From W2P13-069 sp051876105 (GTDB lineage: Bacteria > Actinomycetota > Coriobacteriia > Coriobacteriales > QAMH01): 37,058 bases of DNA. The stretch's first letter is position 1. Each line of letters begins with the position of its first letter. The stretch spans positions 1 to 37,058 of the forward strand of contig JBJEHN010000032.1 of assembly GCA_051876105.1 (NCBI GenBank), given 5' to 3'. Shown here piece by piece: positions 1 through 10,088 of this stretch. Under the pieces are notes generated by a model. The model saw nothing but the letters and a program-made list of their open reading frames with translations. It did not search any database and was not told where the DNA came from. Both the position numbers and the translations under genes were made by a program.

Positions 1-597
1 TGCGTTGTTCATTCAGCGCCTGACCGCACTACCACTTTTCGGACAGTCTCTCCCGCTTATGGATGCGGTTCTTGCCCGATACCAGCACATGAAGCTTGTC
101 GCCGAGGCTATAGGCGTCGCACACCCTCCGTAGCTCTGAGCGTGTAGCCCTGAGCGCCAATCCTCCGAGCGGAGCGCAAGAGCCAAGCTCGATGTAGCTT
201 GCGGAGAGCGAGCTGGCGCACCGCAGCAGCCTCCAGCAGTGCAGTGCACTCCAGTGAGAGAGACAGACCTCCATCGCCACCCCAATCATCAGCGCCCCGA
301 TGCGGCGCATCGCGGCCGCATCCTGAGCTCGCGATGATACGGCGAGGTCCACCGAGCAATCTACCCCGCGCTTTACGAGTGAAATCCGAGTGAAGTCAGA
401 ACGCCGCAGCTTGAAGGGGAGCTCCAGCAGCGGAAAGCGGGTTCTGGAGGTTTTATGGAGACCAGTGCGCACCAAACAGAGCCTCCGCGCTGTACTGCAC
501 TCACCGATGCGCTGCACCTTCTGCTCATGTGAGGCGGGGAGCGCAGCACCTCTTTCCACCGATGCCGATAATCATGTCAACTTTCCGGCTTCTCGCT
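1..597. other. Left-edge region with no supportable gene
   Basis: I see no recognisable gene here. The longest open frame is on the minus strand (29-559, 176 codons). Its product resembles no family I know, has no clear ribosome binding site, and lacks the strong third-position GC preference of the genes elsewhere in the window. The plus strand offers only short frames. The stretch may be a decayed gene, an untranslated or regulatory region, or the end of an element that continues beyond the left edge. Confidence 0.4.
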
Positions 598-601
598 CGT
601 A

Positions 602-630
602 TTGTCTGCAGAGGGATGGGCTTGGATAGT
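602..630 (+). promoter_or_regulatory. Probable promoter of the ECF sigma operon
   Basis: A TTGTCT hexamer at 602-607 and a GATAGT hexamer at 625-630 each match the sigma-70 consensus at 4 of 6 positions, with an ideal 17-base spacer. A start site near 637 would give a leader of about 25 bases holding the AAGGAGGAG ribosome binding site (646-654) before the ATG at 663. No typical ECF -35 (GGAAC-like) is apparent, so autoregulation is not supported by sequence. Confidence 0.4.
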
Positions 631-662
631 GAGTCCACAGGATACAAGGAGGAGGGAGCTGC

Positions 663-1136
663 ATGGATGCGCACAGCGAGGCCAGGCGCCTCGTGGACAC
701 GTACACGCCCCTGATCATGCGCCTGGGCTATTCCTACCTGCGCTCCAAGGAGGATGCGGAGGACCTCTGCCAGGAGACGCTCATCAAGCTGGTGAGGCGC
801 GGCGGCGGGTTCGCAGACGCCGAGCACGAGAGGGCCTGGGTGGTGCGCGTCGCCATCAACGCGTGCAAGGACAAGCTGAAGTCTGCAGAGCGCAACCGGG
901 TCGTCGCGCTGGAAAGCGTCGCGGAGCCCGCCGCCGCGGAAGAGGAGGGTGGCAGCGTTCTCGCAGCCGTGCAGGAGCTGCCGGCTGCCTACCGGGAGCC
1001 CATCTACCTCCACTACGGCGAGGGCTACAAGATCGCCGAGGTCGCCGAGCTCACCGGCAAGAGCGAGGCCGCCGTTGCGAAGAACCTGTCCCGCGGGCGC
1101 GCAATGCTCCGCACTATGCTGGGAGGCGAGTTCTGA
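663..1136 (+). CDS. ECF-type RNA polymerase sigma factor (sigma-70 family)
   Basis: At 157 residues it has the usual length of a two-domain ECF sigma factor, which directs core RNA polymerase to a small regulon. Region 2 lies in the N-terminal half with the typical YLRSKEDAEDLCQETL helix (core binding and -10 recognition). Region 4 is at the C-terminus, where AYREPIYLHYGEGYKIAEVA leads into the helix-turn-helix ending SEAAVAKNLSRGRAML. The start is fixed by a strong AAGGAGGAG about 8 bases upstream. Its TGA overlaps the ATG of the next gene by one base, so the two are translationally coupled as a sigma/anti-sigma pair. The regulon is unknown. Confidence 0.93.
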   Translation: MDAHSEARRLVDTYTPLIMRLGYSYLRSKEDAEDLCQETLIKLVRRGGGFADAEHERAWVVRVAINACKDKLKSAERNRVVALESVAEPAAAEEEGGSVLAAVQELPAAYREPIYLHYGEGYKIAEVAELTGKSEAAVAKNLSRGRAMLRTMLGGEF

Positions 1137-2206
1137 TGAGGGAGCGCTACAGGGAAGAGCTGAATGCGATTGAGATGGGCGAGCAGCGGCGCGATGAGCT
1201 CGTCGAGCTGCTGGCAGTCGAGCTCGATGAATGTGCGAGCCCTAATGGCGCGAGTGACGACGCACCCCTGCCGCGCAAGCGCAAGGGCACCCCGGTGAAG
1301 GCGGCCCTGGCGCTGGCAGCGTGCCTGGCGCTGGGGCTCGGGACGGCGCTCGCGGCCAGCCCGTACCTGACGCCTGGCGACGCCCTGGACGCCCTGTTCC
1401 ACGGAGCGCCTGCCAGGACGCTCGTCATGGACTCGATCGGGCGGCCGGCAGACGCATCCGCCACCAGCAACGGCGTGACCATCAGGGCAGAAGCGATAGC
1501 CGGCGACGAGCAGTCGTATTCGATCGTCTACAGCATCAGCTTCGAAAACGGCTTGCCCGCTGAGATGACCAGCCCGGAGTACTCGATCGTCCTCGAGGGC
1601 GGCTCGTTCGTCCAGGGGGCGGAGGAGTCCGGCGGCCGCATGTACACCTACGACAGCGACCCAGACGACAGCGCCGTCTGCTATGTGGAGCAGAACAGGC
1701 TGCGCTCGCCGGCCGAGCTCAAGGGAAGGACCTGCCACGCGAGATTCAACCGCATCGTTGCCGTCTACCACGGTGAGGACGCGGTGCCCGGCGGCGACAA
1801 CATGGTCGTCATCGCCGAGGGGCGCTGGGAGTTCCGCTTCACCGTCGACTACGAGGACCTGGGCATCGAGCTGTGCGAGAACGGCCCGGTGGAGGCTTCC
1901 GGTTGGAAAGGGATGAGGCTCGCCTCTGCATACCTCACCCCGCTTGCGCTGCAGCTCGAGTTCGTCGTCGAGCGCGACAGCAGCCAGTTCATCGAGGTGT
2001 CCAACCGCGTCAAGGAGACCGTAGGCAGCTGCGAGCTATCGCTCGCAGACGGCAACACGCTCTCCTTCGACCTCACCGGGTGCCCTTCCAACACCTCGGG
2101 CAACGGCGAGAGCCTGCTCTGCGAGGTGGACGTCCCCTTCGGGGAGGTCGTCGACATCGAGGCGGTGCGCTCCATGGCGCTCGAGGGCGTGACCCTGGAG
2201 CTGTGA
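1136..2206 (+). CDS. DUF4179-type membrane anti-sigma factor
   Basis: Predicted 356 residues. The N-terminal ~50 residues are charged and cytoplasmic, suited to holding a sigma factor. One transmembrane helix follows (about residues 55-75, Ala/Leu-rich after the PRKRKG positive patch), then a ~280-residue extracytoplasmic domain. The segment just after the membrane (YLTPGDALDALFHG, then GRPADASATSNGVTIRAEA) is characteristic of DUF4179 proteins encoded beside ECF sigma factors. I chose the ATG at 1136, inside the sigma stop codon, over the longer upstream frame, which only reads through the sigma gene in another phase. It probably sequesters the upstream sigma factor until an envelope signal arrives; the signal is unknown. 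Confidence 0.82.
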   Translation: MRERYREELNAIEMGEQRRDELVELLAVELDECASPNGASDDAPLPRKRKGTPVKAALALAACLALGLGTALAASPYLTPGDALDALFHGAPARTLVMDSIGRPADASATSNGVTIRAEAIAGDEQSYSIVYSISFENGLPAEMTSPEYSIVLEGGSFVQGAEESGGRMYTYDSDPDDSAVCYVEQNRLRSPAELKGRTCHARFNRIVAVYHGEDAVPGGDNMVVIAEGRWEFRFTVDYEDLGIELCENGPVEASGWKGMRLASAYLTPLALQLEFVVERDSSQFIEVSNRVKETVGSCELSLADGNTLSFDLTGCPSNTSGNGESLLCEVDVPFGEVVDIEAVRSMALEGVTLEL

Positions 2207-2247
2207 GCACCTCCTCGGCTTCCCTACGGCTTCCTGTCCATCGGCTA

Positions 2248-2381
2248 GCTGGCCGCGGATGTGCGTTTGACGGCATTTGCTGGCCACGAAAGCACGGCTG
2301 CCGGCAGACGTAAAAGAATCGACACCGTCAAACGGCATCCCGCGGACACTCGACACCGCCAACCGCACATTCGCGGCCAGC
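2248..2381. repeat. Intergenic repeat cluster: inverted pair plus a third direct copy
   Basis: Bases 2248-2273 and 2356-2381 form an imperfect inverted repeat with 23 of 26 positions matching (GCTGGCCGCG[G/A]ATGTGCG...). A third, more diverged copy starts at 2331 (GACACCGTCAAACGGCAT) in the same direction as the right arm (GACACCGCCAACCGCACAT from 2352). The cluster lies between the converging anti-sigma and MFS genes. It could be a small non-autonomous element (about 134 bp with terminal inverted repeats), a dispersed repeat family, or a bidirectional transcription end. No transposase is nearby. Confidence 0.6.
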
Positions 2382-2400
2382 ACGCGCCGCCACACCCGCT

Positions 2401-3555
2401 CTAGCGGCGGCTGCGGTGGTAGACGACGGCAACGAGCAGCATGGAGGCAGCGATGACCAGCGCCAGCAACGCGTAGGCGGTGACGTAGGTGCCGGTGAGC
2501 TCGTAGAGGATGCCGGGCAGCAGGTTGAAGATGAAGCCGCCGCCCGCGTACGCGCATTGGAAGTCGCGGGCAACGCGGGCGCGGTTGCGCGCGCCGGAGA
2601 ACTCGATCGACCACACGGAGACGCCGGTGGAGCCCAGCGCTGCGCCAAAGCCGTAGAGCACGGCCGCGGCAACGCACAGCACGGGGTTGCGCAGCGCAGC
2701 GCAGCAGCACAGCAGCAAGCCGGCCACGAAGATGCCGAAGAAGATCATCGAGCCGCGGCGGTTGCCCAGGGCGTCCATCACCGCGCCCGCGCTGAACTTG
2801 CCCAGCACCAGCGCCAAGCCCACCACGGAGAGCAGCGTCGCGGCGAAGACCTCGCTGATGCCGTTGGAGGTCATGAGGATGCTGATGTAGGCCACGCCGC
2901 CGCCGCTGCCGCAGCCCACGCCCACGATGGCGAGCACCAGCAGGGCATGCGCGACGTGCGAGAGCTCGCGCTGACCGCAGGCCGCGCTGCGCTCCTCAAC
3001 GACCTTGACCGTGCCGCTGGTGTGGGGTTGGCGGCCTATGTCTTGCGGGCGGTTGCGCAGCAGCAGGCCCACCGCCAAGGCCACGGCGAAGGCGATGCCG
3101 GCCTCGAAGAGGAAGGAGGCCTGCAGGCCCGCTGCCGCGATGATCTGCACGGCTGCCAGCGGGATGAGGCAGCCGGCCATGCCGCTGCCCATGGCGGCAA
3201 AGCCGCTCGCCTTGCCCACGTCGTCTTTGAACCAGCGCCCCACCAGCAGGGTCATGCCCACGGCGCCGCCTAGGCCGTAGCCCAAGCCCGCAAGCACAGA
3301 GCCCAGCACGAAGAGGGCAAAGCAGTCGGCAAAGGCGTAGGCCACGAAGCCCAAGCCCGTAAGGCAGGTACCCAGCACCACGCCGGCCCGGCAGTCGAGC
3401 CGGCGGTAGTAGCGCGCCACGAGCACCGTGGCGAGCAGGCTCACGAGCGCCCTCACAGAGACCACCAGCGAGCCCAGCGAGTGGCTCATGCCGGGGGTCT
3501 CGACGATATACGGCTGGTACACGCCAAACGCCGTGCTGGGAAAGCCCACGTTCAC
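2401..3555 (-). CDS. MFS transporter, apparently 5'-frameshifted
   Basis: A polytopic carrier of the major facilitator superfamily. From the GTG at 3555 the frame gives 384 residues with about eleven hydrophobic helices and a central hydrophilic loop (about residues 170-200) separating the two six-helix halves. The MFS loop 2-3 motif is loose. The N-terminal stretch NVGFPSTAFGVYQPYI resembles OFA-like carriers; the substrate is unknown. The GTG start cuts through the first helix. The missing part of that helix (EKVVCVCCFAFLF) is encoded just upstream in the same frame but has no start codon there. A good start with AAGGGGAG lies at 3622, six bases after the trpS stop, one base out of frame. 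The gene may be broken, mis-sequenced or recoded. Confidence 0.75.
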   Translation of the reverse strand: MNVGFPSTAFGVYQPYIVETPGMSHSLGSLVVSVRALVSLLATVLVARYYRRLDCRAGVVLGTCLTGLGFVAYAFADCFALFVLGSVLAGLGYGLGGAVGMTLLVGRWFKDDVGKASGFAAMGSGMAGCLIPLAAVQIIAAAGLQASFLFEAGIAFAVALAVGLLLRNRPQDIGRQPHTSGTVKVVEERSAACGQRELSHVAHALLVLAIVGVGCGSGGGVAYISILMTSNGISEVFAATLLSVVGLALVLGKFSAGAVMDALGNRRGSMIFFGIFVAGLLLCCCAALRNPVLCVAAAVLYGFGAALGSTGVSVWSIEFSGARNRARVARDFQCAYAGGGFIFNLLPGILYELTGTYVTAYALLALVIAASMLLVAVVYHRSRR

Positions 3556-3622
3556 AAACAGGAACGCAAAGCAGCAGACGCAAACAACCTTCTCGTAATG
3601 CTCAGAAAACGTACAGGGTCAT
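3556..3622 (-). other. Probable true 5' end of the MFS gene with a +1 base in a T4 run
   Basis: On the minus strand the trpS stop TAA is followed by GGGGAG and an ATG at 3622 that reads M-T-L-Y-V-F and stops at 3602-3604. If one T of the four-T run (3606-3609) is removed, the frame joins the MFS gene as MTLYVSEHYEKVVCVCC, restoring a complete first transmembrane helix. This is seen directly; whether it is a mutation, a sequencing error or programmed frameshifting cannot be told here. Confidence 0.6.
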
Positions 3623-3628
3623 CTCCCC

Positions 3629-4678
3629 TTAATAGACCATTCCCATGGCTTCTCGCACCTGCGCCAAGGTCTCCACGGCGATGGCGTTGGCCTTGCGGTT
3701 GCCTTCGTGCAGCACGTCCTTGACGTAGTCCATGTCCTGCAGCAGCTCCATGCGGCGCTCGCGCAGGGGGGCCAGGTAGCCGTTGATGCTCTCCGTCACG
3801 TAGGCCTTGAGGGCACCACCGCCGCCCATGCCGATCTCTGCCGCGATCTCCTCCTGCGGGCGGCCGGTTGCCAGGTGGGCGGTGGTGAGCAGGGCGGAGA
3901 CGCCGGGGCGGTTGTCCGGGTCGAAGGTGATGTTGCGGTCTGAGTCCGTGGGGCTCTTCTTGATGAGCTTGGCGGTCTCCTCGGCCGTCATGCTCAAGGA
4001 GATGCCGTTGCCGTAGCTCTTGGACATCTTGCGGCCGTCCAGGCCGGGGACCTCGATGGCGTCAGAGAGCACTGCCTCCGGCTCGGGGAAGACCTGCCCG
4101 AAGCGCTCGTTGAAGCGGCGGGCGATGGTGCGGGTGATCTCGATGTGCGGGAGCTGGTCCTTGCCCACAGGCACCACGTTGCCCTTGCAGAAGAGGATGT
4201 CGCAGGCCTGGTGCACGGGATAGGTCAGCAGCAGGCCGGTGAGCGCGTGGCCCGAGGACTCCTGCTCGGCCTTGACAGTGGGGTTGCGGTGCAGCTCGCT
4301 TTCGCTCACCAGGCTCAGGAAGGGCAGCATCAGCTGGTTGAGCGCCGGCACGGCGGAATGGGTGAAGATCATGGTCTTGGCGGGGTCGATGCCCGCGGCC
4401 ATGTAGTCGATGACCATGTTGTAGACGTTGTCCTGGATGTTGGCCGTGGTGTCGCGGTCTGTGATGACCTGGTAGTCGGCGATGATGATGTTGGTCTTGA
4501 CGCCGCGGTTCTGCAGCTCGACGCGCCCCTTGAGCGTGCCGAAGTAATGGCCGATGTGCAGGCGGCCGGTGGGACGGTCGCCGGTGAGCATGGTGTACTT
4601 GCCCGGGTTCACGCCGAAGTCGGCGCGAATCTCGTTGCTGCGCTTCAGGGCAGCCTCAAAGCTTCCTTCGTTAGCCAT
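3629..4678 (-). CDS. trpS: Tryptophan--tRNA ligase
   Basis: Class I aminoacyl-tRNA synthetase that charges tRNA-Trp with tryptophan in the cytoplasm; 349 residues, the usual bacterial length. The ATP-binding signatures are intact: HIGH at residues 41-44 after TGDRPTGRL, and KMSKS at 217-221 in the context GRKMSKSYGNG. The start has AAGGAG about 11 bases upstream. It lies about 50 bases after the pseudouridine synthase gene and six bases before the MFS start codon, so it is probably cotranscribed with both. The short upstream gap leaves no room for a T-box leader, so tryptophan-responsive control of this gene alone is unlikely. Confidence 0.97.
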   Translation of the reverse strand: MANEGSFEAALKRSNEIRADFGVNPGKYTMLTGDRPTGRLHIGHYFGTLKGRVELQNRGVKTNIIIADYQVITDRDTTANIQDNVYNMVIDYMAAGIDPAKTMIFTHSAVPALNQLMLPFLSLVSESELHRNPTVKAEQESSGHALTGLLLTYPVHQACDILFCKGNVVPVGKDQLPHIEITRTIARRFNERFGQVFPEPEAVLSDAIEVPGLDGRKMSKSYGNGISLSMTAEETAKLIKKSPTDSDRNITFDPDNRPGVSALLTTAHLATGRPQEEIAAEIGMGGGGALKAYVTESINGYLAPLRERRMELLQDMDYVKDVLHEGNRKANAIAVETLAQVREAMGMVY

Positions 4679-4729
4679 GGGATTCTCTCTCCTTTGTGTG
4701 AACAGCCGTCACATCGTACCACTGCGCCC

Positions 4730-5503
4730 TCACAGCAGGCCCGTGACCTCCTTGAGCGCTGCGAGCTCTTCAGCGGTGAGCTCGCGCCACTGGCCCGGCG
4801 GCAGCTCCCCCAGCTGCAGCGGCCCGAAGACGTCGCGGTGCAGCTCGAGCACCGGGTGGCCGATCCCGCCGAACATGAGCTTGACCTGGCGCTTGCGGCC
4901 CTCGTGGATGGTGATGGAGGCGCGGCTCCAGCCCTCCCCCAGCTCGTCGATGCTCACCTTGGCGGGCGCGCAGACGTAGCCCTCCGGCAGGCGCATGCCG
5001 CCGGCGCGCAGGGGCGTGAGGTCGCGCTCGCGCAGCCGGCCCCTCACCTTCACGCGGTAAGTCTTGTCCACGTGGTGCTTGGGGTGCAGCAGGGCGGGCC
5101 CCATGTCGCCGTCTGTGGTGAAGAGCAGCAGGCCCGTGGTGTCTTGGTCCAAGCGGCCCAGGGGGTAGAGCCCGGGGTAGCGCTCCGTGGGCACCAGGTC
5201 GGCCACGCAGGGGCGGCCGTGCGGGTCGCTCATGGTGGTGATGTAGCCGGCGGGCTTGTTGAGCATGAGGTAGACGCAGCCGTCGAAGAGCGTCACCACG
5301 CGGCCGTCCACGCGCACCTCGTCTGCGTTGGGATCGACCTTGCAGCCCAGGTCAGCGCGCACCTCGCCGTTGACCTGCACGCGCCCGGCGGTGATGAGGT
5401 CCTCGGAGCGCCGGCGGCTGGCCACGCCGCTGCGGGCCAGGAACTTCTGCAGGCGCATGGGGTAGTTCTGCTCGCTGGGGGCGTTGTTGGTCTTGGGGCT
5501 CAC
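4730..5503 (-). CDS. rluB: RluB/RsuA-family rRNA pseudouridine synthase
   Basis: Isomerises a specific uridine in rRNA (23S for RluB) to pseudouridine. The 257-residue product has an N-terminal S4 RNA-binding domain (about 16-62, MRLQKFLARSGVASRR) and a catalytic domain with the family signature PLGRLDQDTTGLLLF, in which D119 is the catalytic aspartate. The C-terminal HEGRKRQVKLMF element is also typical. The GTG start overlaps the scpB stop as GTGA, so translation is coupled. Placement next to scpA-scpB is a common Gram-positive arrangement. RluB is the best assignment from this context; RsuA-like specificity cannot be excluded by sequence alone. Confidence 0.9.
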   Translation of the reverse strand: MSPKTNNAPSEQNYPMRLQKFLARSGVASRRRSEDLITAGRVQVNGEVRADLGCKVDPNADEVRVDGRVVTLFDGCVYLMLNKPAGYITTMSDPHGRPCVADLVPTERYPGLYPLGRLDQDTTGLLLFTTDGDMGPALLHPKHHVDKTYRVKVRGRLRERDLTPLRAGGMRLPEGYVCAPAKVSIDELGEGWSRASITIHEGRKRQVKLMFGGIGHPVLELHRDVFGPLQLGELPPGQWRELTAEELAALKEVTGLL

Positions 5504-6264
5504 GCGCCCGTCTCCCCGAACACGGCCTTCTCGGTGAGGGCCTCGCCCAGGATGGCAGCCATGGCCTGCGGGTCGTCCTCGCGCTCGCCCTCGCCGCGGT
5601 CGACTTCCTGCGGGGCCGCCTCCGCGCTGCTCAGCAGCACGCTGAGGGCGGCCTGCTCGTCTTCGTCGCTGACCTCGTCCGGCTCCTGGGAGGCGCCGCT
5701 CAGGCGCTCGCGTATGTAGAGGCGGGTGGCCTCGTCTGGCGCGTAGTCCTCCAGGGGCGGCAGGTCGCGCACGCTCTTGAGGCCGAACTTCTCCAAGAAG
5801 GTGCGGGTGGTGCCGTAGAGGATGGCGGCGCCGGCCGCCTTCTCGCGGCCCACCTCCTTGACCAGGCCCTTCTCCACGAGCGAGCTGATGACAGCCTCGC
5901 TGTTGACGCCGCGGATGGCGTTGACGGCGGCGCGGGTCACGGGCTGGTGGTAGGCGATCACGGCCAGGGCCTCCAGGGCGGCCTGGCTCATGCGGCGGGT
6001 ATCCCAGCTGACGATGTAGCCCTCGATGAGCTCGTGGTAGGCGGGGTGGCTGTAGAAGCGCCAGCCGCCGGCCACCTCGCGCAGCTGCATGCCGCGGTTG
6101 GCCTCCTCGTACTCCTGCTGCAGGGCCTGGAGCAGCTGGTCCACGCGCGAGGGCTGCTCTTCGAGCAGGGCAGCCAGGCGCGCGGCGCTCACGGGCTCGT
6201 CGCTCACGAAGAGCAGGGCCTCGAGGGCTCCCATCAGGTAGGCATCGGTTTCGTTGCGCGTCAT
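5500..6264 (-). CDS. scpB: Segregation and condensation protein B
   Basis: A dimeric winged-helix protein that binds ScpA and so completes the SMC-ScpAB condensin used in chromosome compaction and segregation. The 254-residue product shows the two ScpB winged-helix domains, including LEALLFVSDEPVSAARLA at the start and the typical ALEALAVIAYHQPVTRAAVN segment with ILYGTTRTFLEKFGL near residue 150. The C-terminal ~70 residues are acidic, low in complexity and probably disordered, longer than in many ScpB proteins. It overlaps scpA upstream (ATGA) and rluB downstream by four bases, so the three are one translationally coupled unit. No smc gene lies in this window. Confidence 0.95.
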   Translation of the reverse strand: MTRNETDAYLMGALEALLFVSDEPVSAARLAALLEEQPSRVDQLLQALQQEYEEANRGMQLREVAGGWRFYSHPAYHELIEGYIVSWDTRRMSQAALEALAVIAYHQPVTRAAVNAIRGVNSEAVISSLVEKGLVKEVGREKAAGAAILYGTTRTFLEKFGLKSVRDLPPLEDYAPDEATRLYIRERLSGASQEPDEVSDEDEQAALSVLLSSAEAAPQEVDRGEGEREDDPQAMAAILGEALTEKAVFGETGA

Positions 6265-7172
6265 GCGGGCTCCTCCCCGTCTTCAGCGGGGCCGGCCTGC
6301 GCAGGCTCCGCGGCTTGTTCTCCTTGCAGGGCCTCCCCGGTGCCGGTCGCGCCGTCCAGGGCCTCGAGGCTCGGGTCCTCCGGCATGCCCCAGTCCGGCA
6401 CGGAGAAGTCCGTTATCTCCGGGGCGTCGGGCTCCATCTGCAGCTCCATCTCGCCAAAGGTCTCGCCCTGCTCGATGCTCACCACGCCGCGCTTGTAGAG
6501 CTCCAGCACGGCCAGGAAGGTGACCACCAGCAGCTCCGGCGTTGGCGACTCCCCCACCAGCTGCGAGAACGTGCGCACGCTGCGACTGCGCATGGTGCGG
6601 TAGATGCCCTCCACATGGCGCTCCATCGAGATGGGCACGGCAGCGATGTGCTCGGCCTCAAGCAGGAAGGTCTCCCTGCGCGCCGCGATGTCTGCGCAGA
6701 TGACGGCCAGCCCGTGCAGGGTCACGCCCTGCAGGTAGTCCGGCACCAGGTCGAGGAAGGCCTCCTCGATGCCGGCGTGGCGCGTGTGCATGCGGTCTTG
6801 GGCCTCCATGCGCGCGCCCAGGGCGGCGGCGGCGTTCTTGAACTTCTTGTAGTTGACCAGGCGCGCCACCAGGATGTCGCGCGTCTCCTCCGGGCTGAGC
6901 TCGGCGAACTCGTCGTCGTCGAGCTCCACGGCCGCGCGGTCCTGCGCGGGCACCAGGCTCGCCGCCTTGATCTGCAACAGCGTGGCCGCCACCACCAAGA
7001 AGTCGCTGGCGATGTCCAAGTCGAGCTCCTGCATGCGCTCGACCTCGGCCAGGTACTGGTCGGCGATCTGCGAGACGCTGATGGCGCCGATGTCAACCTT
7101 CTGCCTGCTCACAAGCTGCAGCAGCAGGTCGAAGGGGCCCTGGTAGGCATCGATTTGCACGCGGTAAGACAA
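6261..7172 (-). CDS. scpA: Segregation and condensation protein A (kleisin)
   Basis: The kleisin subunit that bridges the SMC heads and recruits ScpB. The 303-residue product begins with the family signature (YQGPFDLLLQLVSRQKVDI) and has the usual helical N-terminal domain, the DFLVVAATLLQIKA helix, and a C-terminal winged helix (SPTPELLVVTFLAVLELYKRG). An acidic tail of about 55 residues follows. Translation starts at a TTG (7172) with an AGGGAGGAG site directly upstream; no better start is in frame. It is 54 bases downstream of the M50 protease gene and probably in the same transcript. Confidence 0.95.
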   Translation of the reverse strand: MSYRVQIDAYQGPFDLLLQLVSRQKVDIGAISVSQIADQYLAEVERMQELDLDIASDFLVVAATLLQIKAASLVPAQDRAAVELDDDEFAELSPEETRDILVARLVNYKKFKNAAAALGARMEAQDRMHTRHAGIEEAFLDLVPDYLQGVTLHGLAVICADIAARRETFLLEAEHIAAVPISMERHVEGIYRTMRSRSVRTFSQLVGESPTPELLVVTFLAVLELYKRGVVSIEQGETFGEMELQMEPDAPEITDFSVPDWGMPEDPSLEALDGATGTGEALQGEQAAEPAQAGPAEDGEEPA

Positions 7173-7226
7173 GGGGCTCCTCCCTGAGGGTTGCGGTTGC
7201 GCTCAACCTGCCCAGTGTAGCGCAAG

Positions 7227-7901
7227 CTAGGGCAGCATCAGGCCGGCCAGGTTGCCGGCTGTGGCCTGGAGGTACCAGCCCAGCAGGTCGAGCTGGGGGA
7301 AGAAGAAGGGCAGGAAGACGCAGAGCATGAGGATGAACATGCCGTACTGCTGCACCTTGTAGTAGGTGGCCAGGGCGCGGTCGCTGAGCAGGGGCGCCAC
7401 GATGGAGCTTCCGTCGAGCGGAGGGATGGGCAGCAGGTTGAAGAAGGCCAGGCAGAGGTTGACACTGCAGAAGTAGCACCCGAAGTACCACACGTAGAGC
7501 GCGAGCTCTGTGTTGGCAGCGAGCAGGTTCAGGCTGCCCCAGGCGATCGCGGCGCCGAACAGCGACATGACGATATTGCTGGCGGGGCCGGCCAGGCCCA
7601 CGATGACCTCGCCCTTGCGTATGTCCTTGAAGTAGCCGGGGTTGTAGGGCACGGGCTTGGCGTACCCGAAGACGAAGCCCGCGTTGCTCAGGATGAGCAG
7701 GCCGGGCAGCAGCACCGTGCCAAAGGGGTCCACATGGCGCAGCGGGTTGAGCGACAAGCGCCCAGCGCCCTTGGCGGTTGGGTCGCCCAGCTTGTAGGCG
7801 GCAAAGCCGTGGGCGACCTCGTGGATGACGATGGCGGGCACGAAGGCCAGCACCTTCAAGACGCCCAGGATGATGGTGACGCTCATGTCTGCGCTGATCA
7901 C
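7227..7901 (-). CDS. Site-2-protease-family membrane metalloprotease (peptidase M50)
   Basis: A small integral-membrane zinc protease of the YwhC/FPN-like group; 224 residues with about six hydrophobic segments. The zinc-binding HEVAH motif is at residues 27-31 and the third ligand is in LPIPPLDG (D163), so it should be catalytically active within the membrane. There is no PDZ domain, unlike RseP. The GTG at 7901 has GGGAG about 10 bases upstream; an ATG five codons later is a weaker alternative. Its position immediately before scpA is a common actinobacterial and Firmicutes arrangement; the substrate is unknown. Confidence 0.9.
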   Translation of the reverse strand: MISADMSVTIILGVLKVLAFVPAIVIHEVAHGFAAYKLGDPTAKGAGRLSLNPLRHVDPFGTVLLPGLLILSNAGFVFGYAKPVPYNPGYFKDIRKGEVIVGLAGPASNIVMSLFGAAIAWGSLNLLAANTELALYVWYFGCYFCSVNLCLAFFNLLPIPPLDGSSIVAPLLSDRALATYYKVQQYGMFILMLCVFLPFFFPQLDLLGWYLQATAGNLAGLMLP

Positions 7902-7961
7902 GCTCGTACGCTCCCTGTCTTGCCTGCGAACACGCCGGGCGGGCCGCGCGGCCCTAGCCCG

Positions 7962-10052
<2,091 letters not shown>

Positions 10053-10060
10053 AAGGTCGA

Positions 10061-10088
10061 ATTATACCCAAGGGCCGCCCTGCCTCAA
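10061..10088 (-). promoter_or_regulatory. Promoter of the ABC-F gene, predicted leaderless transcript
   Basis: On the minus strand TTGAGG (10088-10083) and a perfect TATAAT (10066-10061) are separated by 16 bases. Transcription would begin about seven bases after the -10, at or one to two bases before the ATG at 10052, leaving no room for a Shine-Dalgarno site. A 16-base palindrome lies directly against the -35 side. Confidence 0.7.

Noticed and set aside
602..1135. In-frame extension of the anti-sigma gene back to 602
   Set aside because: It reads through the sigma factor gene in another phase and gives Arg/Gly-rich, non-homologous sequence; the ATG at 1136 is coupled to the sigma stop codon.
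4679..4729. T-box leader upstream of trpS
   Set aside because: Only 51 bases separate trpS from the preceding gene, and no specifier loop or T-box bulge is present.
4145..5719. Long plus-strand open frame antisense to trpS and rluB
   Set aside because: A shadow of high-GC genes: His/Ala/Gly-rich product, no family match, no ribosome binding site. The same applies to the plus-strand frames at 7734-9581, 13545-15836, 16975-18984, 20828-22705, 22800-24608, 24473-26206 and 29804-31042.
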